The position numbers and the translations under genes are program-made. The notes beneath the pieces are model-generated. The model ran no database searches and was not told where the DNA came from. It saw only the letters and a program-made list of their open reading frames with translations. This document shows positions 25,060 through 34,142 of a stretch of DNA of 64,000 bases, one piece after another. Each line of letters starts with the position of its first letter. The stretch's first letter is position 1. Where the stretch lies: positions 124,001-188,000 of the forward strand of contig NZ_WBKI01000004.1 of NCBI RefSeq assembly GCF_008830365.1, read 5' to 3'. The DNA comes from Serratia proteamaculans. Lineage in GTDB: Bacteria > Pseudomonadota > Gammaproteobacteria > Enterobacterales > Enterobacteriaceae.

Positions 25060-26976
25060 ATGGTGCGATTTCCCTACCCGCGTTTGGCCTATCTGTTCGA
25101 TGCTCTGCAATCTGAGACTTTGCCCCAGGATGAGCTGGCGAAGCGCTTCGCGGTGTCCACCCGCACCGTGCGCGCCGATATCACCGCGTTGAACGATATT
25201 CTGGAAAAGTACGGCGCCCACTTTGTGCATAGCCGTGGGGCGGGCTATCGCCTGCAGATCGATGATGCCGCGCTGTTCAGCGCCCTGCAGCATCGGGAAC
25301 GTAAGAAACATGCCACGCCACGCAGTGCGCAGGAACGGGTGCACTATCTGCTGATTCGTTTTTTGACCTCAGCCTTTTCTCTGAAGCTTGAAGATTTAGC
25401 CGATGAATGGTTTGTCAGCCGCGGTACGCTGCAAAACGACATGGCTGAGGTGAGAGAGCGCCTGGCGCACTACCAGTTGACGATTGAAACCAAACCGCGC
25501 TACGGCATGAAGCTGTTTGGTTCGGAGATGGCGATCCGCGCCTGTCTGACGGATCTGTTATTCCAACTGCACCTGGCCGACACCGAGAATCCGCTGCTCA
25601 ACAATGAGATCCTGCTGCAACCGCAGGTAGCGAACTTTGCCGGGCTGTTGCATCCGTTGCTATCGCAATATGCCATCCGCCTGACCGACGAAGGCGAGCA
25701 ATATCTGATTTTCTACTGTGCGGTGGCGCTGCGGCGCATTACCGACGGTTATCCGCTGCCGGACTTTGACGTTGAGGACGGCGATGACGCGGTACGCAAG
25801 GTATCGACCTGGCTGGCGGGGGAGCTGCGCAAAGCCAGCGGCAAAGAGGTGTCGATGGCGGAGGAAGCCTATCTGCGGGTGAATATCGCCGCGCGGCGGG
25901 TGCAGGAGGTACAGCCGACCGAGATCAATGCCGATGATGAAGAAGCGCTGGTGGATTACATCCTTTCGTACATCAACGCGCACTATAACTACAACCTGCA
26001 GGGCGACAAGCAGCTGCGTGCCGATCTGCTTACCCATATCAAGACCATGATCACCCGGGTAAAGTACCAGATTAATATTCCCAACCCGCTGTTGGCGAAC
26101 ATTAAACAGCACTACCCGATGGCCTATGATGTGACGCTGGCCGCGGTCTCCAGCTGGGGGAAATACACGCCTTATACCCTGAGCGAAAACGAGATCGGCT
26201 ATCTGGTGCTGCACATTGGCGTTGGGCTGGAGCGGCATTACAACATCGGCTATGAGCGGCATCCGCAGGTGATGCTGGTGTGCGATACCGGTAACTCGAC
26301 GGTACGTATGATCCAGGCGCAGATTGCACGTAAATACCCGCAACTGGTGATGACGCGCATCGTTTCGCTGCGTGATTACGAGGTGCTCAACCACATCGAC
26401 GAAGACTTTGTGATTTCCAACGCGCGGGTCAGCGAAAAGAACAAGCCGGTGGTGGTGATGTCGCCGTTCCCTACCGAATACCAGCTCGAACAGCTGGGCA
26501 AGCTGGTGCTGGTGGATCGTACCAAGCCCTATATGCTGGAGAAATTCTTCGACGCCGAGCATTTTATGCTGGTCAACGAGCCGCTGACTCAGGCGCAATT
26601 GTTCCAGAAGGTATGCAGCCAGCTTGAACGTGAAGGCTACGTCGGCGATGATTTTTATCCGTCGGTGGTGGAGCGCGAGGCGATTGTCTCTACCTTGCTG
26701 GGCGAAGGGATTGCACTGCCGCACTCACTGGGGCTGCTGGCGAAAAAAACCGTGGTAGTGACGCTGCTGGCGCCGCAGGGTGTGGCCTGGGGAGAGGGCG
26801 AGGTTGCCCATGTGATTTTCCTGCTGGCGATCAGCAAGAGCGATTACGAAGAGGCGATGGCGATTTACGAGCTGTTCGTCACCTTTGTGCGCGAGCGTTC
26901 GATGAGCCGCCTGTTGGGCAGTGATAATTTCGAAAGTTTCAAAGCGGTGGCGCTGGACTGTTTAAGCCGGATCTAG
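25060..26976 (+). CDS. PRD/EIIB/EIIA-containing transcriptional regulator (MtlR/LicR type)
   Basis: A 638-residue regulator, annotated in the BglG family but with DNA-binding rather than RNA-binding domains. Order: HTH_11 (about residues 5-60), Mga-like HTH (85-170), PRD1 (180-285), PRD2 (295-395), EIIB-like domain with Cys408 in VCDTGNST, and EIIA of the mannitol/fructose class with His555 in ALPHS. Such proteins are activated or silenced by phosphoryl transfer from HPr and sugar-specific PTS enzymes. Location at the end of the DUF43xx/dga-like cluster makes it the likely activator. A PTS-sensing regulator beside a transporter without recognisable PTS enzymes is notable. Confidence 0.88.
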   Translation: MVRFPYPRLAYLFDALQSETLPQDELAKRFAVSTRTVRADITALNDILEKYGAHFVHSRGAGYRLQIDDAALFSALQHRERKKHATPRSAQERVHYLLIRFLTSAFSLKLEDLADEWFVSRGTLQNDMAEVRERLAHYQLTIETKPRYGMKLFGSEMAIRACLTDLLFQLHLADTENPLLNNEILLQPQVANFAGLLHPLLSQYAIRLTDEGEQYLIFYCAVALRRITDGYPLPDFDVEDGDDAVRKVSTWLAGELRKASGKEVSMAEEAYLRVNIAARRVQEVQPTEINADDEEALVDYILSYINAHYNYNLQGDKQLRADLLTHIKTMITRVKYQINIPNPLLANIKQHYPMAYDVTLAAVSSWGKYTPYTLSENEIGYLVLHIGVGLERHYNIGYERHPQVMLVCDTGNSTVRMIQAQIARKYPQLVMTRIVSLRDYEVLNHIDEDFVISNARVSEKNKPVVVMSPFPTEYQLEQLGKLVLVDRTKPYMLEKFFDAEHFMLVNEPLTQAQLFQKVCSQLEREGYVGDDFYPSVVEREAIVSTLLGEGIALPHSLGLLAKKTVVVTLLAPQGVAWGEGEVAHVIFLLAISKSDYEEAMAIYELFVTFVRERSMSRLLGSDNFESFKAVALDCLSRI

Positions 26977-26997
26977 TGGGGAATTATAGGGTGGAAG

Positions 26998-27027
26998 CCA
27001 GAGGGCGCAGCATGCAGCGCCCTCTGG
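26998..27027. terminator. Bidirectional terminator hairpin between the PRD regulator and ptsO
   Basis: Eleven-base arms CCAGAGGGCGC and GCGCCCTCTGG around AGCATGCA, between convergent genes. It ends the lptB-rpoN-ptsO operon on the minus strand. No strong T-run. Confidence 0.7.
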
Positions 27028-27030
27028 CGG

Positions 27031-27303
27031 TTAGTCTTCGTCAAAACCGGAGTTAATCAGTTCGATCACGGCGGCCAGTGCCTTGGTTTCATCCGGGCCG
27101 GTGGCTTCCACTTCGATATGACGGCCCTGTGCGGAGTCCAGCATCAGCAGCGCAATCACGCTGCTGGCTTCGGCCTCGGTGCCGCTGTCATTGCGCAACA
27201 TCACCTCGGCATCAAAGCTCTGCACCAACTCAAACAGCTTCATCGCCGGGCGCGCATGCATGCCCAGTTTATTTTTGATTTCAACCGTTTGCTTGACCGT
27301 CAT
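27031..27303 (-). CDS. ptsO: Nitrogen PTS phosphocarrier NPr
   Basis: A 90-residue HPr-like protein. The phosphorylation site is His16 in LGMHARPAM. It passes phosphate from EI-Ntr (PtsP) to PtsN in the nitrogen PTS, which controls potassium transport, cell-envelope and stress pathways. The sequence is close to E. coli NPr. The start overlaps the rapZ stop by four bases, and this is the last gene of the rpoN operon, followed by the hairpin at 26998. Confidence 0.96.
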   Translation of the reverse strand: MTVKQTVEIKNKLGMHARPAMKLFELVQSFDAEVMLRNDSGTEAEASSVIALLMLDSAQGRHIEVEATGPDETKALAAVIELINSGFDED

Positions 27304-28154
27304 TGTTTGCGTTTTTCCAGCGTGCGGTGGCGTGACTGCACGTTTTTGCCGCGTGAGCGGAAGTAGTCGGCCAACTGTTCCGCTACATAGACTGAACGGT
27401 GTTTACCGCCGGTACAGCCAATGGCGACCGTCAGATAGCTGCGGTTGTTGGTTTCCAGCATCGGCAACCACTGTTCCAGATAGCTGCGGGTCTGGTAGAT
27501 AAAGTTATGCACTTCAGTGTGACGGTCGAGGAACGAGGCAACGGGCTTATCCAGGCCGGTCATCGGACGCAGTTTCGGATCCCAGTGTGGGTTTGGCAGA
27601 AAACGCACGTCGAACACGTAGTCGGCATCAATCGGGATGCCGTGCTTAAAGCCGAAGGATTCGAACACCATGGTCAGCTCGCGCTCGCGTTTACCCAACA
27701 GGCGGGTACGCAGCATTTCGGCCAGCTCATGCACCGACATTTCCGAGGTATCGATGATCAGATCGGCCCGGGAGCGCAGTGGCTCAAGCAGGTCGCTCTC
27801 TTCATCGATGGCGCTTTCCAGCGACAGGTTCTTGCTGGATAGCGGGTGCAGACGGCGAGTATCACTGTAGCGGCGGATCAGCGTATTACGGTCGGCGTCG
27901 AGGAACAGCAACTGCGGTGAAAAGCTGTCCGGCAGTTGGGTCATCGCATATTCAAACACTTCCGGCGATTCCGGCATGTTACGCACGTCGATGCTTACCG
28001 CAGCGGAGCTATTGCGTTCCGCCAGCGTATTGGCAAGCTGCGGCAGCAGTACCACGGGCAGGTTATCAACGCAGTAAAAACCCATGTCTTCCAACGCCCG
28101 CAAGGCGACGGATTTCCCTGAACCGGAACGGCCGCTGACAATCATCAGCACCAT
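27300..28154 (-). CDS. rapZ: RNase adapter protein RapZ
   Basis: A 284-residue protein, same length as in E. coli. Walker A GRSGSGKS at residues 8-15 and a C-terminal RNA-binding domain with [16 protein letters not shown]. RapZ binds the small RNA GlmZ and presents it to RNase E, thereby tuning GlmS synthesis and amino-sugar supply for the envelope; it senses glucosamine-6-phosphate. The basic C-terminal tail ([14 protein letters not shown]) is typical. Operon neighbour of ptsN and ptsO. Confidence 0.96.
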   Translation of the reverse strand: MVLMIVSGRSGSGKSVALRALEDMGFYCVDNLPVVLLPQLANTLAERNSSAAVSIDVRNMPESPEVFEYAMTQLPDSFSPQLLFLDADRNTLIRRYSDTRRLHPLSSKNLSLESAIDEESDLLEPLRSRADLIIDTSEMSVHELAEMLRTRLLGKRERELTMVFESFGFKHGIPIDADYVFDVRFLPNPHWDPKLRPMTGLDKPVASFLDRHTEVHNFIYQTRSYLEQWLPMLETNNRSYLTVAIGCTGGKHRSVYVAEQLADYFRSRGKNVQSRHRTLEKRKQ

Positions 28155-28285
28155 GTGGCAACTCCCCCTGGCATCTCAGTGGCGTTTATCGCCACCGCTA
28201 GAAACTTTATGATCCCGATCTGAACCGGGATCCATCGTGGCTAAACAGTATCGTTATCCGGGCTGGAAGTCACGCCAGCCGGGCG

Positions 28286-28747
28286 TTACTCGGTGATGAT
28301 TTGGTAAAGCTCTTCGTCACTTTGCGCTGCCCGCAGGCGGCGGCATACGGTTTTGTCGGCCAGGCGCTTGGCGACCAGCGACAGGGTATGCAAATGGGTT
28401 TTACACTGGTCGGCCGGCACCAGTAAGGCGAACAGCAGATCGACCGGCTGGTTATCAATGGCGTCAAAGGCGATAGGTTGGTCGAGACGGATAAACACGC
28501 CAACGGCCCGCAGTGTGTCCTCTTCCAGTTTGCCGTGGGGAATAGCGATACCGTTGCCGATACCGGTGCTGCCCATGCGCTCGCGGGTGAGAACCGCGTC
28601 AAACACCACCTGTGGTGACAGGTTGAGCTGCTTGGCGGCCAGTTCGCTGATAATTTCCAAAGCCCGTTTCTTGCTGGTGCAATGGACGGAGCTTCTGGTG
28701 CACTCGATGTTTAACACCGAGCTTAATTGCATTGTTTCGTTGTTCAT
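28286..28747 (-). CDS. ptsN: Nitrogen PTS enzyme IIA-Ntr
   Basis: A 153-residue EIIA of the fructose/mannitol class. His71 in GNGIAIPHGKL is the phosphorylated residue (His73 in E. coli). ATG 28747 matches the E. coli start and has GAAGATGAG upstream; a frame extension to 28843 is not supported. The protein ends right after ELYQIITE, about ten residues earlier than E. coli PtsN, so the variable tail is missing. It regulates TrkA, KdpD and other targets by direct binding in its dephosphorylated form. Confidence 0.95.
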   Translation of the reverse strand: MNNETMQLSSVLNIECTRSSVHCTSKKRALEIISELAAKQLNLSPQVVFDAVLTRERMGSTGIGNGIAIPHGKLEEDTLRAVGVFIRLDQPIAFDAIDNQPVDLLFALLVPADQCKTHLHTLSLVAKRLADKTVCRRLRAAQSDEELYQIITE

Positions 28748-28910
28748 CTCATCTTCACTTAAAACCACACCAGCAAGCAGGAGGCTTGTGAGGTGATTTT
28801 TCGCCTTGTTTAACCCTTGATGGCTTATCGGCGCGATACCCATACAGGTAACGCGCCGATGGCCGAGGCTACGTTTGAGCCGTACCCGCTGACGGAAACG
28901 GCCCAGAATG

Positions 28911-29198
28911 TCAGTGTTGTTTCAGTTTGTCTTTATGTTTGTTCAATTGACGCGCCAGCTTGTCGATCAGGCTGTCAATTGCGGCATACATGTTCTCGTC
29001 TTCCGAGGTGGCGTGCAACTCGCCTCCATTCACGTGCACCGTCGCTTCCGCAATCTGCTGCACTTTTTCCACACTAAGAACGACATACACCTGATTTATG
29101 CGATCAAAATACTGTTCGAGTTTAGCGAACTTGGTGTTCACGAACTCACGCAAAGGTTCGGTGATTTCGATGTGGTGTCCGGTAATGTTGAGCTGCAT
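28911..29198 (-). CDS. hpf: Ribosome hibernation promoting factor HPF (short form)
   Basis: A 95-residue protein nearly identical to E. coli HPF: MQLNITGHHIEITEPLRE at the start, then FAKLEQYFDRINQVYVVL and the basic end KLARQLNKHKDKLKQH. It binds the 30S decoding region in stationary phase and promotes 100S ribosome dimers together with RMF. ATG 29198 corresponds to the E. coli start; a frame extension to 29225 exists but is not needed. It lies 23 bases behind rpoN in the same operon. Confidence 0.96.
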   Translation of the reverse strand: MQLNITGHHIEITEPLREFVNTKFAKLEQYFDRINQVYVVLSVEKVQQIAEATVHVNGGELHATSEDENMYAAIDSLIDKLARQLNKHKDKLKQH

Positions 29199-29221
29199 AA
29201 TGTCTTCCTTCTCAATAGAGG

Positions 29222-30655
29222 TCAAACCAACTGTTTACGTTGGTTGGACGGCGGGATGGACAAAGACTCTCGGTACTTGGCGACGGTACGCCGCGCCACA
29301 ATGATCCCCTGGTCGGAGAGCAGGGTAGCCAGCTTGCTGTCGCTGAGCGGTTTGGCGGGGTTTTCCGCCGCGATCATTTTCTTCACCACTGCCCGGATCG
29401 CCGTAGAGGAAGCTTCGCCTCCGCTGTCGGTATTCACATGGCTGGAGAAGAAATATTTCAATTCGAAAATGCCGCGCGGACTGTGCAAAAACTTCTGCGT
29501 GGTCACGCGTGAAATTGTCGATTCATGCATCTCCACGGCCTGGGCGATATCCGCCAACACCATGGGCTTCATAAATTCAGCACCCTGTTCAAAGAACGCC
29601 TGTTGCTGTTCGACGATGCAGCGTGAGACTTTCAGCAGGGTGTCGTTTCGGCTTTCCAGGCTTTTGATCAGCCATTTCGCTTCCTGCAGATTGCTGCGGA
29701 TGTACTGGCCGTCGCTGTCGTTACGCGCGCTGTTACCCATTGCGGCATACTGCTGGTTGATCTTCAAGCGTGGAATGCTGTCGCTGTTGAGCTCAACCGT
29801 CCAAACATCTTGCACCTTACGCACCAACACGTCCGGGATCACGTACTCGGATTCGCCGGTGTTGATCGACTGGCCCGGACGCGGATCGAGAGACTGAATC
29901 AGCTGCATCGCTTCTTTCAGTGTATCTTCTTTTGAGCGGGTTGTTCGCATCAGGCTGCGAAAGTCGTGGTTAGCCAGCAAGTCCAGATGTTCGCTGATGA
30001 TCAGGCGTGCTTCAGCCAGGTATGGCGTGTCTTTGGCATACTGGGAAAGCTGAATCAGCAGACAATCGCGCAGATCGCGCGCGGCGACGCCAACCGGATC
30101 AAAACGCTGCACACGCTTCAATACCGCTTCGACTTCGTCCATTGTCACATTCTCGTCACCGATGCTCTCCAGAATGTCTTCCAGTGGCACGGTGAGATAG
30201 CCGGTGTCATCAACGGCGTCGACTATCGAGGTGGCGATAGCGGCATCGGTATCGGAGAACGGCGTCAGATCCACCTGCCACATCAGGTAGTCCTGTAGGG
30301 TCTGGGTGGTTTCGCCCTGATACACCGGCAGCTCATCGTCACTGTAATCGGTACGGGTACCGGACGGCGTACCGGCGGTGTAAATTTCATCCCAGGTGGC
30401 GTCCAGCGGCAGCTCTTCGGGCATGTCCTTCTGTTCCAGCGCCTCGCGGGTATCCAAACCTTCGGTTTCGACGGTCTCTTTGGCGTCGACTTCTTCGTGC
30501 AGATCGGTCTGTTCAAGCAATGGGTTGCTCTCTAACGCCAGCTGTATCTCCTGCTGGAGCTCAAGCGTGGACAACTGCAGCAGGCGGATAGCCTGCTGGA
30601 GCTGGGGGGTCATGGCCAGTTGTTGGCTAAACCTGAGTTGCAAACCTTGCTTCAT
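29222..30655 (-). CDS. rpoN: RNA polymerase sigma-54 factor
   Basis: A 477-residue sigma-54, same length as in E. coli. Region I (glutamine/leucine-rich, [20 protein letters not shown]), an acidic region II (about 50-115), the core-binding region III and the C-terminal DNA-binding part with the RpoN box [10 protein letters not shown] at residues 454-463 are all visible. It directs RNA polymerase to -24/-12 promoters under control of activator ATPases. It follows lptB by 50 bases and starts the regulatory half of the operon. Confidence 0.98.
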   Translation of the reverse strand: MKQGLQLRFSQQLAMTPQLQQAIRLLQLSTLELQQEIQLALESNPLLEQTDLHEEVDAKETVETEGLDTREALEQKDMPEELPLDATWDEIYTAGTPSGTRTDYSDDELPVYQGETTQTLQDYLMWQVDLTPFSDTDAAIATSIVDAVDDTGYLTVPLEDILESIGDENVTMDEVEAVLKRVQRFDPVGVAARDLRDCLLIQLSQYAKDTPYLAEARLIISEHLDLLANHDFRSLMRTTRSKEDTLKEAMQLIQSLDPRPGQSINTGESEYVIPDVLVRKVQDVWTVELNSDSIPRLKINQQYAAMGNSARNDSDGQYIRSNLQEAKWLIKSLESRNDTLLKVSRCIVEQQQAFFEQGAEFMKPMVLADIAQAVEMHESTISRVTTQKFLHSPRGIFELKYFFSSHVNTDSGGEASSTAIRAVVKKMIAAENPAKPLSDSKLATLLSDQGIIVARRTVAKYRESLSIPPSNQRKQLV

Positions 30656-30705
30656 AATCTTCAGTCTACTTCCGTTAACAGTCGTCCATCAGGACGCGCT
30701 GGCAC

Positions 30706-31431
30706 TCAGAGGCGGAATTCTTCGCCCAGATAAACGCGTTTCACCTGCTCATCGGCCAGAATAGCATCCGGCGTGCCGTGAGCAATCAGTTTGCCCTGGC
30801 TGACGATATAGGCGCGTTCACACACGTCCAGCGTTTCTCGCACGTTATGGTCGGTGATCAGCACGCCCAGGCCGCTGTCACGCAAGTGCTCGATAATTTT
30901 TTTAATGTCGATAACGGAAATCGGGTCAACCCCGGCGAAGGGTTCATCTAACAGGATGAATTTCGGGTTAGCCGCCAGGGCACGGGCGATCTCGACGCGG
31001 CGGCGTTCACCACCGGACAGCGCCTGGCCCAGGTTGTCGCGCAGGTGGGTGATATGGAATTCTTCCATCAGCTCTACCGCACGGTCTGCACGCTGCTCAC
31101 TGCTGAGATCGTCACGGATCTCCAGTACGGCCATCAGGTTGTCATACACGCTGAGGCGGCGGAAGATCGACGCTTCCTGCGGCAAATAGCCGATGCCACG
31201 ACGCGCACGGGCGTGCAATGGCAGCAGACTGATGTCTTCTTCGTCAATCACGATACGTCCGGCATCACGCTGAACGATACCGACCACCATGTAGAAAGTG
31301 GTGGTCTTGCCGGCGCCGTTTGGCCCCAGCAGGCCGACGATCTCGCCGGATTTCACTTTCAGGCTGACGTCTTCAACAACTTTACGGCCCTTGTAGGCTT
31401 TCGCCAGGTTTTCTGCGATGAGTGTAGCCAT
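30706..31431 (-). CDS. lptB: LPS export ABC transporter ATPase LptB
   Basis: A 241-residue ABC ATPase. Walker A GPNGAGKT at residues 36-43, signature [15 protein letters not shown], Walker [14 protein letters not shown] and the H-loop [10 protein letters not shown]. Two copies drive the LptFG complex that pulls lipopolysaccharide from the inner membrane. It lies six bases behind lptA, and rpoN follows, the standard enterobacterial order. Confidence 0.98.
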   Translation of the reverse strand: MATLIAENLAKAYKGRKVVEDVSLKVKSGEIVGLLGPNGAGKTTTFYMVVGIVQRDAGRIVIDEEDISLLPLHARARRGIGYLPQEASIFRRLSVYDNLMAVLEIRDDLSSEQRADRAVELMEEFHITHLRDNLGQALSGGERRRVEIARALAANPKFILLDEPFAGVDPISVIDIKKIIEHLRDSGLGVLITDHNVRETLDVCERAYIVSQGKLIAHGTPDAILADEQVKRVYLGEEFRL

Positions 31432-31437
31432 AGATGA

Positions 31438-31977
31438 TTAGTTACTCTTCTTTTGCCCGTTTTTGTCTTGCAACTGCGACGGTACCAGAACCGTAGTCAC
31501 GCGTTTACCTTTGTCGCTGAACGCCTGCATTTGCTGCTGTTGCACCAGATAGGTGATGCGATCGCCTTTTACGTTGCTGTCGAGCTGTTCCAGATAGGCA
31601 TTCCCGGTCAGGGTCACCAACTGCGACGCCACATCGTAACGGACTTTCTGCGCATGGCCTTTTACCGGCTTGCCGCTGTCTTGCATCTGATAGAAGGTGA
31701 CCGGATTACCAAAGGCTTCGATATAAGTCTTGTTCTGATCACCGCCCGGCCGGGTCACCACCACCTTGTCCGCTTTGATATCGATAGTGCCCTGCTTGAT
31801 CACCACGTTATCGGTAAAGGTGCTGACGTTGCTCTGCATATCCAGAGACTGTTTCAGCGAGTCAATGCTCACCGGTTGGTTGGAGTCGGACTTCAGTGCC
31901 CAGGCTGGGGCGCTGGCGGCCAAAATCAAGCTGCCGATCAACAGATTACGGCTTTGTTTGTTGGTTCTGAATTTCAT
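31438..31977 (-). CDS. lptA: LPS transport periplasmic protein LptA
   Basis: A 179-residue periplasmic protein. ATG 31977 (MKFRTNKQSRNLL) matches the E. coli start; an upstream in-frame ATG at 31998 is inside lptC. The signal peptide ends after APAWA at residue 27. The OstA/LptA beta-jellyroll contains VVTRPGGDQNK, FYQMQDSGKPVKGHA and MQAFSDKGKRVTTVLVPSQLQ (in part), very close to E. coli. Several LptA units form the periplasmic bridge between LptC and LptDE. It overlaps the end of lptC by 32 bases. Confidence 0.96.
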   Translation of the reverse strand: MKFRTNKQSRNLLIGSLILAASAPAWALKSDSNQPVSIDSLKQSLDMQSNVSTFTDNVVIKQGTIDIKADKVVVTRPGGDQNKTYIEAFGNPVTFYQMQDSGKPVKGHAQKVRYDVASQLVTLTGNAYLEQLDSNVKGDRITYLVQQQQMQAFSDKGKRVTTVLVPSQLQDKNGQKKSN

Positions 31978-32524
31978 AGTTGGTCTTAACCTTATCAATC
32001 AGCTCAGCGGTTTTGGCCCGCAGGTTCCCACGCATTTTCATGCCGTTAGAGGTGAAGTTCGTCCCGTAGAGCGTCACTTCGTCATCCGAAGCCACATCCT
32101 GGGTCACCAGGTTCACCTGAGCATTGTCCGTTTTAATTTTTTCCAGCTGTGAGGTGGTGGTCAGGCTGTTCACCTCGACATGGCCGTAAAGATACAGCAT
32201 CCGGTCTTTAGTCAGTTTGGCGCGATCGGCGCGAACTGACCAGGTAGCCACCGCGTTTTCATCAAACAGCGTCATCACCGGCTGGGTAAACCAGCTTAAT
32301 TCATCGGCGGTATAATACTTGACGTCTTCCGCCACCAGCTTGTAGCTCAGCTTGCCGGTCGGATTGTACACTATGGTGACCGTATGCTGGCTCTGATAAG
32401 TCGGATCCTGGCTGTTAGCCGGTCCCGGCACGGCATCGTCATTGACATCAGTCATGTTCCAGCCAATCAGCGCCAATGCGATCACCGCCAGCAGGATGGT
32501 GATCCAAAGTTTGGTTTTACTCAT
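31946..32524 (-). CDS. lptC: LPS export protein LptC
   Basis: A 192-residue bitopic inner-membrane protein. One N-terminal transmembrane helix (about residues 7-25) is followed by a periplasmic jellyroll with KLSYKLVAEDVKYY and TLYGTNFTSNGMKMRGN. It receives LPS from LptBFG and hands it to LptA. The start overlaps the kdsC stop by four bases and its 3' end overlaps lptA by 32 bases, as in E. coli. Confidence 0.97.
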   Translation of the reverse strand: MSKTKLWITILLAVIALALIGWNMTDVNDDAVPGPANSQDPTYQSQHTVTIVYNPTGKLSYKLVAEDVKYYTADELSWFTQPVMTLFDENAVATWSVRADRAKLTKDRMLYLYGHVEVNSLTTTSQLEKIKTDNAQVNLVTQDVASDDEVTLYGTNFTSNGMKMRGNLRAKTAELIDKVKTNYEIQNQQTKP

Positions 32525-33075
32525 ATCGACAGCCCTTTGGCGTCCTCCAGCTTGTTCTGAGCCAAAAGAATAAGGTCACACAGCTCGCGCACCGCACCGC
32601 GGCCGCCGGCAATGCGGGTAATATAGTGGGCGCGTGGTAACAGCAGCGGGTGTGCATCTGCCACCGCAACCGACAGGCCAACCTGCGCCATCACCGGCCA
32701 GTCAATCAGGTCGTCGCCAATATAGGCTACCTGATCTGCCGTTAACGACAGTGTATCCAACAGTTCGCGGAAGGCCAAAAGCTTATCGGATTGCCCCTGA
32801 TAAAGGTGGGTAATACCGAGGGTTTTTGCCCGATCTTCCAGCAATTTGGCAGAGCGGCCGGTGATGATCGCCACTTCAATATCCGAGGTTTTCAGGCAGC
32901 GGATGCCGTAACCGTCGCGTACGTTGAAGGCTTTTAACTCTTCGCCGTTGTTGCCCATGAAGATCAGGCCGTCTGACAGCACGCCATCGACATCACAAAT
33001 CAGCAGGCGGATTTTGCCGGCACGCGCCATGACGTGTTGTTCTACAGGCCCGTAGCAGGTTTCAACCAGACTCAT
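32521..33075 (-). CDS. kdsC: 3-deoxy-D-manno-octulosonate 8-phosphate phosphatase
   Basis: A 184-residue HAD-superfamily phosphatase. The nucleophile motif is DVDGVLSDG (Asp28 and Asp30), followed by IITGRSAKLLEDRAKTLGI and the C-terminal YIGDDLIDWPVM metal site. It dephosphorylates Kdo-8-P to Kdo for the LPS core. I take ATG 33075, which has GGAAGAG upstream; ATG 33090 (five residues longer) lacks a ribosome binding site. It is cotranscribed with kdsD and lptC. Confidence 0.95.
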   Translation of the reverse strand: MSLVETCYGPVEQHVMARAGKIRLLICDVDGVLSDGLIFMGNNGEELKAFNVRDGYGIRCLKTSDIEVAIITGRSAKLLEDRAKTLGITHLYQGQSDKLLAFRELLDTLSLTADQVAYIGDDLIDWPVMAQVGLSVAVADAHPLLLPRAHYITRIAGGRGAVRELCDLILLAQNKLEDAKGLSI

Positions 33076-33092
33076 TGAGTTCTCTTCCATAA

Positions 33093-34079
33093 TTAAACGA
33101 CGCCGGCGCGCAGCATGTCATGCATATGTACCACACCCAGCAATTGGTCGCCATCGGCAACCAGTACTGCGGTGATATGGCGTTGCTGCATCAGGTTCAG
33201 CGCGTCTACCGCCAGCAGGTTCGGGCGCACTCGCACGCCGCCGAGCGTCATGACATCGACAATCTTGGCTTCGTTGAGATTGATGCCCATATCAAATATC
33301 CGCCGCAGGTCACCATCGGTAAAGATACCGGCGATCTTCATCAGATCGTCACAGATGACCGTCATGCCCAGATTTTTGCGGGTGATTTCCAGCAGGGCAT
33401 CACGTAGCGAAGCATCGGCACTGACGTGGGGAATTTCATCACCGCTGTGCATGATGTCGCTCACGCGTAGCAGCAGTCGGCGGCCCAGCGCGCCACCTGG
33501 GTGCGACAGTGCAAAATCTTCCGGCGTAAAACCGCGGGCCTTCAGCAGGGCGACAGCTAATGCATCGCCCATCACCAGGGTAGCTGTGGTGCTGGTGGTC
33601 GGGGCCAGGCCAAGCGGGCAGGCTTCCTGCGGCACTTTAATGCACAGATGAATATCCGCCGCTTTGCCCATCGAACTTTCCGGATTGTTGGTCATGCAGA
33701 TCAACGGGATTTGCTGGCGTTTCAATACCGGGATCAGCGCCTGAATTTCGTTGGACTCACCCGAATTGGAAATGGCGAGCACGATATCCTGTGCGGTCAC
33801 CATGCCGAGATCGCCGTGGCTGGCTTCCGCAGGATGAACAAAGAACGAAGGCGTGCCGGTGCTGGCGAAGGTGGCGGCAATCTTACAGCCGATATGGCCG
33901 GATTTACCCATGCCCATCACCACCACTTTGCCGGTGCAGTCGGCGATCAACTCACAGGCGCGAGTAAAGTCTGCATTGATGTATTGATCGAGCTGGGCCA
34001 GCCCGTCACGCTCAATCTGCAGCACTTCTTTGCCTGCCTGCTGAAAATCAAAGCCCGGTTGCAACTGAATGTTCGACAT
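33093..34079 (-). CDS. kdsD: D-arabinose 5-phosphate isomerase
   Basis: A 328-residue enzyme, same length as in E. coli. SIS domain (about residues 40-175, with VMGMGKSGHIGCKIAATFAS in part) and two CBS domains (about 205-325). It converts ribulose-5-phosphate to arabinose-5-phosphate, the first step of Kdo synthesis. ATG 34079 (MSNIQLQPGF) matches the E. coli start with GGGAATGAG in front; four extra codons to 34091 are possible but unlikely. It lies between yrbG and kdsC in the LPS operon. Confidence 0.97.
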   Translation of the reverse strand: MSNIQLQPGFDFQQAGKEVLQIERDGLAQLDQYINADFTRACELIADCTGKVVVMGMGKSGHIGCKIAATFASTGTPSFFVHPAEASHGDLGMVTAQDIVLAISNSGESNEIQALIPVLKRQQIPLICMTNNPESSMGKAADIHLCIKVPQEACPLGLAPTTSTTATLVMGDALAVALLKARGFTPEDFALSHPGGALGRRLLLRVSDIMHSGDEIPHVSADASLRDALLEITRKNLGMTVICDDLMKIAGIFTDGDLRRIFDMGINLNEAKIVDVMTLGGVRVRPNLLAVDALNLMQQRHITAVLVADGDQLLGVVHMHDMLRAGVV

Positions 34080-34105
34080 GCTCATTCCCATCGGTCATAC
34101 CCGTC

Positions 34106-34142
34106 AGCTTTCAAGTTGCCGCCTGGCTGCAACTTGAAAGCT
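34106..34142. repeat. Palindromic intergenic element between yrbG and kdsD
   Basis: Fourteen-base perfect arms AGCTTTCAAGTTGC and GCAACTTGAAAGCT around CGCCTGGCT. The right arm runs into the yrbG stop codon. Preceded by ATACCCGTC, it has the look of a short dispersed palindrome of Yersinia/Serratia genomes rather than a unique terminator, but only one copy is in this window. Confidence 0.6.

Noticed and set aside
27300-31431. Possible novelty in the rapZ-ptsN-hpf-rpoN-lptB block
   Set aside because: Gene order, lengths and motifs agree with the standard enterobacterial operon.
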